A stretch of DNA of 64,000 bases from Emydura subglobosa (GCA_007922225.1 ML679995.1:2991928-3055927), one strand, 5' to 3'. Positions 1 through 11,149 are shown, counted from the stretch's first letter. Made by a program: numbers and translations. The notes: generated by a model from the sequence alone, not told the origin.

Positions 1-340
1 GGAACCTTGCAAAGTGGGTGGGGCAAGGGTCCCCTCTCCCAGCCAATGGGGATAAGCTTGGGCAAAGGGGCCAGTATATATGCTGCCTCCTCCCTCATAG
101 AAAGGCAGACAGTGGAAGGAGAAAGCTGGCCTGCTGAGAAAGGAGCCAGCTGAAGGAGAAGCTGGCTAAGGTCTAAACCCCAGCTCCAAAGAGGAGAGCT
201 GGGGACAGCTCCTGTCTCAAGGTGGCAGATACCAAGTGCAGCAGCAGCAGAAGGCCCATTGGCTGTTGGACAGCTGCAAAGTGGAGGTAATAACCCTTCT
301 TTCCTCCCACCCTACACCTGCCTTCTTTACTCAGGCTGAG
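1..340. other. unassigned segment with TATA-like box
   Basis: The sequence is purine-rich and contains TATATAT at 75-81. Imperfect repeats of an AGCTGG-containing word lie between about 125 and 205. It resembles an LTR or promoter fragment in style, but neither end can be defined because it runs off the window. No coding potential is seen. Confidence 0.2.
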
Positions 341-899
341 ATTTCTGCAGGTGCCCAAGCGATTTAGATGTCCCATTTCAAGGAATTTTGCCATCACAGT
401 GACCTGCCTAAAGCCCGTGGAAGGTTTTCTCACTCCTCCGCCAGTTCATGCTGCTTCCAAACCCTTTCCTCCACAATCCCGTCTCGTGTACATGCACTCC
501 AACCCCTTGATGCTGAAACTCTATCTCCTTGTGAGGGCCGGGCACCCAGGGCACTCACGGGCGTTGTAAACACAAGTGCCTTTTTTTTTGGCCTTTCTTC
601 AGGTCCTTCCCCTGACTTAGCTGCATCTTTGCTGAGGTGAGGCAATACAGTTAGACCCATTCCTTGGGCCAAGCCCAGATCATCACATCCCAACACATCA
701 ACATCCTTCCCCGTTATTTTCTGTCTTTTCTTTTTTCCAAGAATTCACCCAAGTATCCTACTTCCTGTTCCGATAGCTGCTGGCCTTCGGACAAACATCT
801 TCGTTGAGCTACATCATGCGGTCACAGCAAGATGGTTTTCCTAAGGGGCTTCTGCTTGCTCAGAGCTTGTCAGAGGTGGGCTGGTGAGTGGGTTCAGAG
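341..899. other. no recognisable feature
   Basis: Short overlapping frames on both strands have no recognisable protein content. A T-rich tract lies at 580-592. I see no repeat family that I can name. Confidence 0.5.
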
Positions 900-1560
900 C
901 AGGCTACCCTCGTGCATTGCCTCACATTTATCTCAGTTCCGTTTCATCAGCCAGCTTGGCCGCTCGGTCTCCCAGTTTGATTAAATCCTTCTGGAGTTTC
1001 TCACAATCCTTCATAAATTATTTTTTTCCTTTTAAAAAAAAAAAAAGCGAAATAGTTCTGTGTCACATGGAGGGATTTCACTGACTCTCTGTCCTCTTCC
1101 TCCTCCAAATCATTAATAAATATATTAAATAACACCAGTCCTGGGACAGGTCCCCGGAGTCCCCCTCTCTTAACCTCCCTCCACTCCAAGGAGCACTCAG
1201 TCACTACAACTCTTTGTTTCCTATTGCTCAAGCAGTTTTTGATACACAGCAGGATGCTGCCCCTTACCCTGTGGATATTTATTTTCCTTAATAGTCTCTT
1301 GTGGGGAACCTTGTCAAAAGACTTTTGAAAACCCAAGTAAATTACGTCCAGAAGTGTCCTTTATTCCACTGTTTTATTAACTCTTTCCAACCATTCTAGC
1401 AGGTTACAGAAGCCCAGTTTGCCCTGGTAGGAGCCATGATGGTTTGACTGGATCATCGGTTCATAGCCTTCCCAAGCACTGAGTTATTAGACTCTGAATC
1501 TACTCATGTGTGGTACCCACAATATTCTCCAGAATTAGTTTTCTTTGGACAGTGCAGGCC
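900..1560 (-). mobile_element. CR1/L3-type LINE fragment, reverse transcriptase part
   Basis: On the minus strand, 1001-1336 translates to CR1 reverse-transcriptase text, including FQKSFDKVPHKRLL and VLFNIFINDLEE. The segment at 900-1010 continues into the post-motif-C part of CR1, and 1360-1560 resembles the upstream RT part. The copy is diverged, carries a poly-A/T tract at 1020-1045 and lacks the 3' tail, so it is old and truncated at both ends. The boundaries are approximate. Confidence 0.75.
1001..1336 (-). pseudogene. CR1 reverse transcriptase fragment
   Basis: This 111-codon open stretch covers the RT region around motif A (FQKSFDKVPH, canonical FxKAFDxVPH) through motif B' to LFNIFINDL. 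In CR1 this domain copies the element RNA into DNA at the nicked target. The frame is lost before the FADD catalytic motif, where a T-rich tract replaces the normal sequence. It cannot be functional. The assignment rests on RT block order and the strong LFNIFINDL match. Confidence 0.75.
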
Positions 1561-1814
1561 CGTCTCGCTTGCTGGTTTGAATCCACCCACTATTATGAGA
1601 AACCACGAATGAGTCAGTTGTTTGGGGGCCTTCTGTGAAATGAGTTGTTGGGTCTCAATCCAATTGCCATCAGTGGCTAGTGATCCTATTGCATGCCCCT
1701 CACCTTCCCTGTTGTGGTGTTAAGGACAATGGGACATGAAGGCCCATCAGTTCTTAGATTTTTTTTCATCCTGCCTGCTTATTTATACCGTGCTCAGTGC
1801 TAGAGCTGATTAAA
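1561..1814. other. no recognisable feature
   Basis: Unique-looking sequence without a frame or repeat that I can identify. Confidence 0.5.
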
Positions 1815-2470
1815 ACACTCCACCAAAATGTTTTCTCAATGGAAAGTGGCTTTTCAACTAAAGGGAAGTTTTCTGTCAAGAATATTCAGGTTTTCCTGGG
1901 GCGAGGGGGAGGAAACAAATTCAAACTCTTTGGATTTTTGGCAACTGGAAATTTTCAGTTTTAAACTAAAAAAAATGTTGATCTTGGGGGTTTTGGAAGC
2001 AAACATGAAAAGGTTTGAAGAAAAACTTGATGATAATGGGAGAAAAATCTGGAAGAATCCCAGTGCTGTTCACCATTTTATGCTGGGAAGAACAGACACA
2101 GTGGAGTGCAAGGTCATGGAGCTGCCCGATTCTTCCAAATGCTTCCCTCTTCCATGAAGAAATTATTTTGATTTTCATGAGTTTTGCTGGTTTGGGATCC
2201 ATTATTTCCCTTCATTTTTCATTTACTAGTTTTGTTTCTTTTTTTTTTGGTTTTCAATTTCTGTTTTTGCTCCCCATTTTTGCTCATTTTGTTTGGTCAG
2301 CTGCGTCACAGGGTGGGATCATTCAAAATAGTTTTTAAAGTGAAAATTTTCAATTGTGAAGTAAAAACCCTGCATTTTTGAACATTACAATTTTGGAAAT
2401 CAAAATAATGATTAACTCTGCAGAACATTTTTTGGGGAAAAAAAAGAAATAATTGGTCAGTTTTGAAAAT
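1815..2470. repeat. AT-rich dispersed repeat, copy 1
   Basis: The stretch is dense in GAAATTTTC, AAAATTTT and TTTTCA-type words on both strands. The same texture recurs at about 11.2, 18.3, 20.3, 23.5, 25.6, 26.1 and 63.9 kb. The near-palindromic words suggest a non-autonomous DNA transposon family rather than simple AT drift. Frames inside it are low-complexity and are not genes. Confidence 0.5.
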
Positions 2471-2482
2471 CAGATTCGCTAA

Positions 2483-3092
2483 CATAATCTTTGGATGTAT
2501 AAACAGGGATACACGGAGTAGGAATAGGGAGGTGATATTACCTGTGTCTATGACATAAGAGAGACCGCTACTAGAAAGCTATGTCCAATTTTGTTGCCAA
2601 CCTTTTAAAATGAACATTAAAAATTGATTTGAGGTCTGGAATACACACCTTAAAATGGGATTTAAGAAGCCCAGTCCGCTTAGTTTACAAAGAGAAGGTT
2701 AAGAGGGAACTTGGCCAGGCTCTATAAGTATCTACATAGGGAGAAACTATCTGCTACTTCAGGACTGTTTAATCTAGCAAATAAAGGCAGAAGGAGATCC
2801 AACAGCTGGCAGCTGAAGCTAGAGAAATTCAAATTGGAAATAAGGTTTCAATTTTGAGCAGTGAGGGTAATTAACCTTTGGAATAACTTATCTAGGGACA
2901 TAGTGGATTCTCCATGACTTGAATTCTCTAAATCAAAAACTGGATACCTTTCTAAAAGATATGCTGCAGTTCACTCAGAAATTGTTGGGCTCAGTGTGGG
3001 AATTGCTGGCTGGAATTGTGTGTCCTTTGTTATGCAGGAGGCCAAAATAAATTATCATAATGGTCCCTACTGGCCTTAAAATCTATGAATCT
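2483..3092 (+). mobile_element. CR1 LINE, 3' end
   Basis: The copy starts in the CCTTGGATGTATAAACAG-type word (here TCTTTGGATGTATAAACAG) that also opens the CR1 3' ends at 8355 and 59157. It runs through the C-terminal RT and 3' UTR and ends with a GGCCTTAAAATCTATGAATC tail. The frame is destroyed by indels. It is 5'-truncated, as is usual for CR1. Confidence 0.85.
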
Positions 3093-3099
3093 TGCCAAT

Positions 3100-3440
3100 T
3101 CATTCTGCATAGCACGTCTAAGATACAGTTATTCCTAGCCCGTCACCGCTAAACCTCTCCCTCAGACGCTCCTCTTGTGTCTTGGTTCTGCAACATCCTT
3201 TTCTCTGCGCTTGACAAATGCAATCTTGCCCTGGTCATGTCCATTTCAAATGCAGATGCAAAGATCATTCTCCTAGCCCATTGCTTTGACCGTATCACCC
3301 CTCTCTATGAATCCCGCAGCTGGCTCCCCCTTCTCTATGGCAACAAACGTAAGCTACTTGTCTTCACTGTCAAGGGCTTATCCCCTATCCCCACCTGACC
3401 TAACATCTCTCATTCGCTATCGATAGAGCCCCGTGTTTTT
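3100..3440 (+). mobile_element. possible L2-like LINE fragment
   Basis: The frame at 3177-3398 reads FDRITPLYESRSWLPLL and later KRKLLVFTVKGLSPIPT. This resembles the L2-type RT C-terminus (DHITPLLxSLHWLPV, FKLLLLTFKAL). The match is short and diverged. Confidence 0.35.
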
Positions 3441-4475
3441 CACAAATGCAAAATAACACAAAGTAAAACAACATCAAACATACACAGTGAAAAACTCACC
3501 CTGGAGCAGCTCCTGTCCTGTGGAGCTGGGCCCAGGACCCCGCGTCAGGCAGTGCAGCCTTTTGCACAGGTCTGCAGCACTGCTCAGGTTTGGCCCAGCT
3601 GCTTCTCTGCCATGACAGGTCAGCGGCCGGGCCAGATGTGAGTGAGGGGCACCTGGCAGCATCACTGTTGCATTAATTCAGATGGAATAAATAGCCCAAA
3701 GGTGTTACCATAACCTAGTTACTGTCTAACACTGAACATTGTTCAGCCAGGCTCAGGGTTTAGTATCCAAAGACCTCGGCCTGCTTAGTACTCTAGCAAA
3801 CACAACTATTCAACATCATTTTAACCCTTTATTGAAGATACACAAAAGAAGGAAAATCGGTGCAGGTGTTGAAATGCAAGGTATTAAACATGGCTTTCAT
3901 GTTAACACCCCTTGTTCCCTTTCCCTTTAGCTGGAAAGAGTTTTTAAAAGAACAAAAACCTGTTGTTTGACAGTCTCTTCGATGGTGCCCAGAATATTAA
4001 TAACTGTCCTTCTGGGCTAAGAGAAGAGGTTAAGTGAGAGGGGATGAAGCTGTTGCTGCTGGTGCTGCTGCTATTGAAGTCTGATCCCCGGTGGTGTTTG
4101 GGATTCAGCTGGGGCTGGTAGAGGTGGTGATGTCATCTCGGTCCCTCTCTCTGGCCCAGTCTGGTTAGGTCACCTCTCAGGATCGAGATGACGAAGGCCC
4201 AAGGTCCTAGGAGCCACTGGGGGTGGCAGCCAGGATGGTGAAGCTAGCTCCAGTAGCCTCCATTTGTTCTTTCTGTCTGGTTCTTTTTGTTCTTTCGTAC
4301 TTTCCCCACAAAAGTCTTTTTTTTTATGGCCCTAAACAGGGAATGATGGGTGCTATGGCCCATTCCCTCATTATTTCTCCACCAATTAGACCCTATAGCT
4401 GACATACCAGTTATGACTCATTAACATCTGGCTCCACATCTCCTGTTTTTAACAATCATAATTTCAACACAATCC
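3441..4475. other. no confident feature
   Basis: An AT-rich 3420-3480 passes into a GC-rich 3490-3660, then mixed sequence. A short GCTGCTG-type triplet run lies near 4050-4075. The part from 4080 to 4475 looks like a diverged dispersed repeat, but I cannot name it. Confidence 0.4.
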
Positions 4476-5230
4476 TTGAATAGGATCAACTTGGTCTTTC
4501 TGTTTAGACTAATTCAGCTATTCTGCCGCCCTGTCGTACCTTTTCCCATCAACATTTGTTCTTGTGGTGTAAGGGGTAGGGCCGTCCCTCCCTGTCCGTC
4601 TCCGAGGGAGGCCACAGCCCCTCCCTACAGTGATCCTACAGGGCAGTTTGAAGGGGGAATTATTATTCAGGGGGGGCCCTCAGGCAGAGGGGGGCAATCA
4701 AGCAGTCTGTCTCAGGCCAGGGGGGTGAGCGCCAGCAGAGTGTAAGTGGGGGGATGGGCCCACTATTGTGGGGAACTTTCCTGGCTCATGCACTGCCCCG
4801 GTGCAGTTGGCTAGCGAAAGGATCTCACTCCCACTCTCTTCACCCAGAGGCTCGCCTGACCTCGAGGGCTCCCCTCCCACTCTCCTGTGTGGCAGGGTCC
4901 TCGTAACCCCGACAAGGCTGGGCCCAGGATTCCCGGGGGGCTCGACTCCCCATCTTGCCGTGGTCACTTAGGGCAGGGGCTAGGGTGTCCCCACTCCGGG
5001 GGGATCTCCCTGCCCTGGGCGCTTCCCTGACCCACTGATCATCACACACAGTGCAAAGCAAATGCAATTTATCAAACAGCAATCAACGAAGAAAAGAAAA
5101 GAAAAGAAACGATTCTTAATGTATGAGTAAGAAAATATAGGACAGGTGAAAGGAAAACCCCAACGCCGCCCCCTGGTCCAGAGGGGCCCCACACACAGCA
5201 TCTCTGGGGTGTGAGGGACGTTCACAATCT
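4476..5230. other. GC-rich block, possible LTR remnant
   Basis: G and C tracts dominate, ending in an A/G tract. The long open frames on both strands are what GC-rich sequence produces by chance and show no domain. Read on the minus strand the block is reminiscent of a retroviral or LTR-type sequence, but no paired ends or polyadenylation signal could be fixed. Confidence 0.3.
5091..5109 (+). repeat. (GAAAA)n microsatellite
   Basis: About four tandem GAAAA units lie at the edge of the GC-rich block. Confidence 0.85.
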
Positions 5231-6200
5231 ATGTCACATGTCGCAGGCCCCGCCGTGCTGCAGGGACCCAGAGAGTCAGACACTGGCTCCGGCGATGGCC
5301 ACACGCCCCAGGAGCTATGGGGCAGGACCCTTCTCCCCAGCATCGGCCCTGTCGGGGTCACAATCCCCCTCCCAGTCCAGCCTGCGGCGCCTTTGGACTG
5401 GTGGCGTCTCCCTGCGCCGGGCCCCACCCAGGGTCCCCCTTGCTCTCCCCAGCCACTAGCTCACCCCACTTGTCTCCGGACGGCCCCAGCCCCACTCGGC
5501 TCAGCTCGGCTGCCTGACCTGGCTTCCCCTTTGGCCACCTCCCAACCGCTGGCTGCCTGGTCCTCAGCATGGCCCCACTCTCTGCCCAGGCAACCCCAGC
5601 TCACATGAAGGATGGACCCCTCCACCCCCCGTCCTCCTGGCTCCCCCATTGGCCTGCCTGCCCTGTTGGCCTCTCCCCACTGGCCCTGGGGGCTGTCCGT
5701 CTCAGGGTCCTGCTTCCGTCTTGACCCTCCCTCTGCCCTTTGGGGCTGAGAGATGCCAGCCAAAAAGCCTCATTGAGTTTCAGTGGGGGGGGGGGGCAGC
5801 CGTCCCCACACAAGAGTCTAGGGGCTCAGCAGCAAAGGGGTCAAGCACCACCGAGGCTTCGCAGGCCGGGGTGAGGTGGCCACCCCAGGGATGGCAATGG
5901 GGACAGGGGACGCGGGCCCGACCAGCAGCGGGGCACTCCGCCCACACGGTCAGCGGGGCTCCAGCCTCAACGCGCTGACCCGGCTGCCGGCCAGATGTCG
6001 GGTTCCCCTGCTCCCCTTCCCTGGAGCACAGGGTGGCCGTCAGTCTCCCCGGGGTAAACTGTAAGGGGCAGCCCCAGCAGGCCCTCAGTGTCCCAGGCAT
6101 CAGGCAGCTCCTTCGAGGTGCCGTGGTCGGGCTTGATCCCCAGCCCCGGAGAGACATCCTTCTCCTCTGGCAGCCCCCGCCCAGCTGAGCTGGAGAACCC
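5231..6200. other. GC-rich, CpG-bearing segment
   Basis: High GC with many retained CpGs, for example around 5360-5420 and 5850-6000, and a G10 tract at 5787-5796. In a CpG-depleted vertebrate background this may be a weak CpG island or a young GC-rich repeat. Overlapping frames of 60-125 codons on both strands are compositional. No TATA box or clear exon was found. Confidence 0.4.
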
Positions 6201-6505
6201 GCCTTAGGTAGTGTGAGTCAGTACAACTCCCATTCACTCCAGCTGAGGAGCTGACCGAAAGTATATTTGAGATATAAAATTAACCCCATAAGAAGAAGTT
6301 CTCCTATTGAAACTGTGCTCATCCCGTAACGATTCAAGTTGCCAAGGCAGTCATTAAATGTTTAGGTTTTCTTCATCTATATGAATAAACCATCAAATTA
6401 AGATGGAGAACTCTATCCTTGGAAGCAGTGATATTTAAAAAGACCTAGGGCACAGGGTAGATAACCCTTTCAACACGGCTCCCCGTCTGGTGCTATGACT
6501 GTGAG
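6201..6505. other. no recognisable feature
   Basis: AT-leaning unique-looking sequence without an assignable frame or repeat. Confidence 0.5.
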
Positions 6506-6509
6506 GATG

Positions 6510-7080
6510 AACGTGAGCCTTGGGTTTTTAAATAGAGGACTAGCAAGCAGGAACAGGTTGGTGGTATTACCTCTGTATATGGCTTTAGTGAGAGCATTAC
6601 CAGATACTGTGTCCAGTTCTGGTGCCTGTATTCCAAAAACAGTATGTTAACAAATTGGAAAGAGCTAAAAGAATGATCTAAGATCTGGAAAAACTGCCTT
6701 ATGGTGAGACTAATCTCTATGGTTTATCCAAGAGAAGATAAGAGATGGCTCAATTGTGGTCTACAAATACAAAACGGGGAAGAGATTTCTGATAATAGGC
6801 TGCTCTTTGATCTCGCAGAAAGAGGCAGAAAGGGATCCAGTGGTTGGAAGCAGAAGCTAGACAATTTCAGACTAGAAATGGAATGCAAATTTTTAAGGAG
6901 GGTAGTTAACCATTGTAAAAACGTACCTAGGGAGGCGGTGGATCAAGACTGGATATCTTTGTAAAGAGGTTCTCTCGCTCAAATGGAAATTATGGGTTTG
7001 ATGCAGAAATTACTGGGTGAGGATCTCTGGCCTGTGTTATCCAGGAGGTCCCACTAGATGATCACAGAGGATCCTTAAAT
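6510..7080 (+). mobile_element. CR1 LINE, 3' end
   Basis: The order of words is CR1-like: TTAAATAGAGGA, GTGTCCAGTTCTGGTG, an RT C-terminal remnant, a GGTGGAT segment, then TCTGGCCTGTGTTATCCAGG. The canonical tail is eroded at about 7060-7080. It is a 5'-truncated dead copy. Confidence 0.85.
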
Positions 7081-7327
7081 AGAGGAAAACGTCTCATTTA
7101 GATAGTAAGAATGTAGGACTGCCATCTCTTATGTCACGGAGTTCAGTTCCCTGCTCTCTCAGGCGACCATGTCAAATAATCCCTTTCGTAAACTTATCAA
7201 GTTTAATAATGCACAAACACTACAACAGCACAAGCCATAGAAATACGAAGGAATCTGCCATTAGACTCACACAGTGGATGTGTGGTGATAAAAATGAATA
7301 CAGCTCATGTACCTGCTTCAGATGTTA
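7081..7327. other. no confident feature
   Basis: Short AT-leaning interval between two CR1 copies; possibly an eroded CR1 tail on the minus strand, but the match is too weak to call. Confidence 0.35.
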
Positions 7328-7795
7328 ACGTAAGAGCATAAGAATGGCCAAACTGGGTCTGACCAATGATCCTTGTAGCCCAGCATCCTGTTCACCAACC
7401 ATGGCCAATGCCAGGTGCCTGGCAACCATAGGTTAGGGACACTTCAAAGCATGGTTTTGCATCCCTGTCCATCCTGGCTAATAGCCATTGATGGACCTAT
7501 CCTCCATGAACGTATCTAGTTCTTTTTTGAACCCTGTTATAGTCTGGGCCTTCACAACTCTTCACAATTCTGGCAAATTGTTCCACAGGTTGACTGCGCA
7601 TTGCATGAAGAAATACTTCCTTTTGTTTGCTTTAAACCTGCTGCCTATTAATTTCAATTGGTGAACTCTAGTTCTTGTTTTGTGAGAAAGAGTAATTAAC
7701 ACTTCCTTATTTACTTTCTCCACACCAGTTATGATTTTATAGACCTCTGTCATATCCCCCCGAGTCGTCTCTTTTCCGTGGACTAAATTTTACTG
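7328..7795 (-). mobile_element. CR1 LINE, 3' end
   Basis: The plus strand reads AGAGCATAAGAATGGCCA then CCCAGCATCCTG and ATCCTGGCTAATAGCCATTG, the reverse of the CR1 subfamily whose 3' end is GTTCTTATGTTCT. The frame at 7562-7753 (minus) shows the RT C-terminus with FKANKRKYFFMQ and NLWNNLPEL. The copy is 5'-truncated. Confidence 0.85.
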
Positions 7796-8344
7796 AAAAA
7801 TAAATAAATGCAGCTAAGGAGCTAATAAATAATGGAGCTAATAAAACTAAAGGTTGCACAAAAATCCTCCAATTAGGTTGAGAAAGAGAAAGGGTAAACT
7901 TCCCCAGCATACATCACTAAGGGATCTACCCAAAGTCTAATGAAGCCAGTGTGTGTCTTCCCATGGATTTCAGTGGGCTTTGAAACAGATCTGAGTGTGG
8001 ATCCATCAGTTAGGATGTATATTTCTGGATTAATATGTAAGCGACTCTCCACTGGGCCCAAATGGAAAGCATTTACAGCTCCTGTGTGTTTAGTAAAGAT
8101 GCTGCATTGCCCCTCAGCTGAGCTTCAGTCAAAATGAAACACACACTCTAATTGGAGGCATATTAAAAATACAGTCTGATGGCTGTCAGTGGGATTTTCT
8201 TAGTGACTTAAAGAAGGTTAGGATTTCACCAGTAGAAAGTTATCCAGCTGTTTACAAGAATTCCTCTGAGGTTGCTATCTGACACTTTTAGAACCTGGGA
8301 AAAGGCAGGATCCAGCATTGCTAAACTTTATCACTGGGTCATGG
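7796..8344. other. no recognisable feature
   Basis: AT-leaning sequence with no assignable frame. An ATTTCAGTGGGC word near 7967 is common in amniote repeats but is not diagnostic. Confidence 0.45.
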
Positions 8345-8354
8345 TGCACTAATA

Positions 8355-8838
8355 GGATCCTTGGATGTATAAACAGAGGAGCAGTGAGGAAGGAGGTGAT
8401 TATATCTCTCTATACAGCATTGGTGAGACCGATAATGGAACACTACATCCAGTTCTGGTGTCCATATTTTTAAAAGGATTTTAAAAAAAATACCAGGTAC
8501 TAAAGGGTTCTTTAATCGAGCAGAAAGAAAGCAGACAAGAACCAGTGGCTTTGGAAGTTAACAATAGACAAATTCCAATTAGAAATAAGGCATAAATGTT
8601 TAACAGTGGGAGTGATTAACCATTGGAACAAACTGCCAAGGGATGTGGTAGATTCTCCTTCTACCCTTAAGTCTTCAGATTAAGACTGGCTGCTTTTCTG
8701 GAAGAGATGCTTTAGCCGATACACAAGTTATTGGGCTCAATACAGGGGTATCTTGGTGACATTCTCTGGCCTGTGCTATCCAGGAGGTCAGACTAGATGA
8801 TTTAATGGTCCCTTCTGGCTTTGGGATCTATGGAAATA
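8355..8838 (+). mobile_element. CR1 LINE, 3' end
   Basis: Begins CCTTGGATGTATAAACAG and ends with a TCTGGCCTGTGCTATCCAGG segment and GGTCCCTTCTGGC tail. It is of the same subfamily as 2483-3092. An internal deletion removes part of the RT C-terminus around 8480. Confidence 0.85.
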
Positions 8839-9689
8839 TAACACAGACTTTCCATGTTTCACATACGCATGCATTTCATTGGGTCTGAGCTAAGCACATT
8901 TGTAGAACAAAGAGAAACCATTAGGAGTAAATGTTTCTGTTTATTTCAATTAAAAAAGAAAAGCTTGATTAGCAGGTTTTAGAGAGCAGTGAGGGACGGA
9001 TAACAAAATCCAAGGCATTTAATGACAGGAAAATGGCAAAGAAGATAACACCTGGGTGCAGGGCGTGTCCGAATCTGCTCCCTGGAATGAATTGAGAAAG
9101 CCAATTTCTTATTTTATTCAGAAGTTTTCTTCTCAGCAAATTGCGTAGTATAATAACACACAAGCAGAGCAGCTGTGCCAAGTGTGAAATGGAAAATGTG
9201 TCAGGATTCCCAATGATCTGGAAGAGTCTTTTAATAATGCAAAAGACCAGGCAAAGATCTGCAGTGTTTTGCTTGTTTTATAGGGTGTCTATAGCCCTCG
9301 TTCATGTAGTGCCGGATCCTGCCAATAGCACCAGCGTCGCGCTGCCATGCAGATAGGATCTGCAACAGGGCTCAGCCTGGCGCAGGGACCCCACTAGTAC
9401 GGCTGGCCAGCGACACCTGCTCCAGAGAGCTACGCACACAAGCCCACCAGGATGTTTCCAACTCAGCAATCCAGAGAGATGACCCCAAACAGAATCTTCC
9501 TCCTGTGTGGGAGCGGAGTTATGTGCCCTTTTGCAGAGTGTGCATCACTTCTCCGGGGTCTGTCCCCTGCTTCTCTGGCAGGCTTTGCATTGCGGTGTTC
9601 AGGTCCTGTATGAGATCCATACGATGGTGGGCACAAGCCCCTTATGGCTAGACTGGGCAGTGCAGTAAGAGAAGCACTGGGAAGACAGA
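8839..9689. other. no recognisable feature
   Basis: Mixed-composition sequence between a CR1 copy and the hAT element. Short frames have no recognisable domain. Confidence 0.45.
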
Positions 9690-10029
9690 GACAGAACCAG
9701 GGCCCCCACATGGGGTGGGGGGGGGGAAGGTTGCACTTTACTGAGGCCCAGAGGCCCTGGGTGGCCTGGCCCAGGCTGCAACCCCCATTACCATGAGGAT
9801 AAAATTGAGACTAAACTGTAGAGGATATTTATAGACACTTATTTCCCTGTATCTATTGTCCAGACCTTGTGAGATTTGCTGGCGCCAATCAGAAGCAGTG
9901 TTAGCACAGTCACACACAACATTGTGAACAGTGAGTTGCTGGGCCTGCTGGCCCAGCCCAGGCCAGGCCTGTTCTCCAGAATAGCAAGGGTGTGCTTGTG
10001 TGGGTAAACTGGGATTTGTCGTTTGACGT

Positions 10030-10449
10030 TTGACGACATCCCGTTCAGTCCTAAAATATGTGACACTAGAGCTTGGGGAACTGGAAGAAGCTTCTAAATG
10101 TCGACTTCGCAAGTATCCTACAGATCTTTCTGAGAATTTTCCTTGTGAAATGTTGCACCTGAAAAAAATCCTGAAGTCTATTTTAGGAAAAGAAGATGAA
10201 CTCCCCCCACTTACCTTATTAAATGAGATTTACAGAAAACAACTGCAACTAACTGTCAGTGAAGTGTGCACAGCCCTATGGATTTTTTGCACCCTGCCCG
10301 TGTCTGTGACAGAAGCTGAAAGACATTTCAGCAAGCTAGCACTCATCACAAACTGCAGGCGTTCTGCAATGGGGCAAGAACGGTTCAGCCACCTGGCTAT
10401 CTTGTCCATTGAGTGTGAACTTGCAAGAGAAATGGACTTGGGGGGCTAA
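10030..10449 (+). pseudogene. hAT transposase C-terminal dimerisation domain remnant
   Basis: The 139-codon open frame ends in the hAT C-terminal dimerisation domain (Dimer_Tnp_hAT): ALWIFCTLPVSVTEAERHFS (about residues 82-101), then KLALI, SAMGQERFSHLAILSIE and a final AREMD. The closest style is the ZMYM1/DUF4371-like branch of hAT transposases. In an intact enzyme this part joins subunits and completes the catalytic domain; the DDE residues are absent here. At 10441-10447 the G run is followed by a stop in this frame, while the next frame continues LIHDFAMKKAGKIKL before its own stop. This suggests a small indel broke the native end. The apparent start Met is only the first ATG of the remnant. 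A domesticated host gene is unlikely because the frame sits inside a TSD-flanked element. Confidence 0.8.
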
Positions 10450-10722
10450 TTCATGATTTTGCAATGAAAAAGGCCGGAAAAATAAAGCTTTAAAGTTAAT
10501 TGGCCTAATTATAAAATGTTTGCAGTCACATTCGTCCATTAGAAATAAAAAAAATCAAGGCATTGACAGGATATAATACCTTCATAATGTCCAAAAAGTT
10601 ACAAAATAGTCAGCAAACTTGTCGGATTCTTGTATGTTAAACAACAATAGCAAAGAGGGGGTATTTTTCAGAAATGTAGAATATGTAACAGTAATTTCAG
10701 AATTCAAACCTTTTTCATGGCT

Positions 10723-10811
10723 CATGTGTGGGATGAGTGATTGTGGTCCGTGTGTGGGATGAGGGATTGTGGTCCATGTGTGGGATGAGGGATTGTGGTC
10801 CGTGTGTGGGA
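10723..10811 (+). repeat. 26-bp tandem repeat, 3.4 copies
   Basis: Three full 26-bp units start at 10723, 10749 and 10775, and a partial one at 10801. They differ at one or two bases. The array lies in the 3' part of the hAT element. Confidence 0.9.
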
Positions 10812-10874
10812 GGGGGCCCATGTTACAAGTTTGTACGGGGCCTGAAAAAATTATGCTTGGGCCCTGGACAGAAC

Positions 10875-11149
10875 TTCTCTGGCAGGAGTGCCAGTTAGAT
10901 CCAGGGGCTAGCACCTAAGCTGCAATGAGTCAACGCATCACCTGTTCCCTACCCCTCCTGGCTGACCTGCTCATGGGGGGGAATATCAGTCGCTATCTTC
11001 TCCCCTTACCTTGAGCCTTGACCCAGGAAGGGTGTATGCAGTGTTGGGGGAGCAGCTTACGGTCGCCTTACTTCAGGGTTTGGTTGTGTATCACTGGAAG
11101 GTCCTGGTCAGAGCCGATCAAAACCAGAACGTATGTTTCACCATTTAAA
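10875..11149. other. no recognisable feature
   Basis: Flank of the hAT element; no frame or repeat recognised. Confidence 0.45.

Larger units (their letters stand above)
9698..10866 (+). mobile_element. hAT DNA transposon, internally deleted, with perfect 8-bp TSD
   Basis: The element is bounded by GACAGAAC at 9690-9697 and again at 10867-10874, an exact 8-bp target duplication as hAT elements make. The left end reads CAGGGCCCCC and the right end, reverse-complemented, CAGGGCCCAAGC, so the terminal eight bases are identical. Inside is the C-terminal dimerisation part of a transposase. At 1,169 bp it is far shorter than an autonomous hAT, so most of the transposase gene has been lost. Confidence 0.88.

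Noticed and set aside
5231..5608. 125-codon Pro/Ala-rich frame in the GC-rich block
   Set aside because: Overlapping long frames on both strands show that GC content alone removes stops; no domain or splice signals.
10030..10449. Domesticated hAT-derived host gene
   Set aside because: The frame sits inside an element with an exact target duplication and lacks the catalytic part, so a dead transposon is simpler.
10723..10811. Possible CRISPR-like array
   Set aside because: Units are contiguous 26-bp tandem copies without spacers, and the context is a vertebrate transposon.
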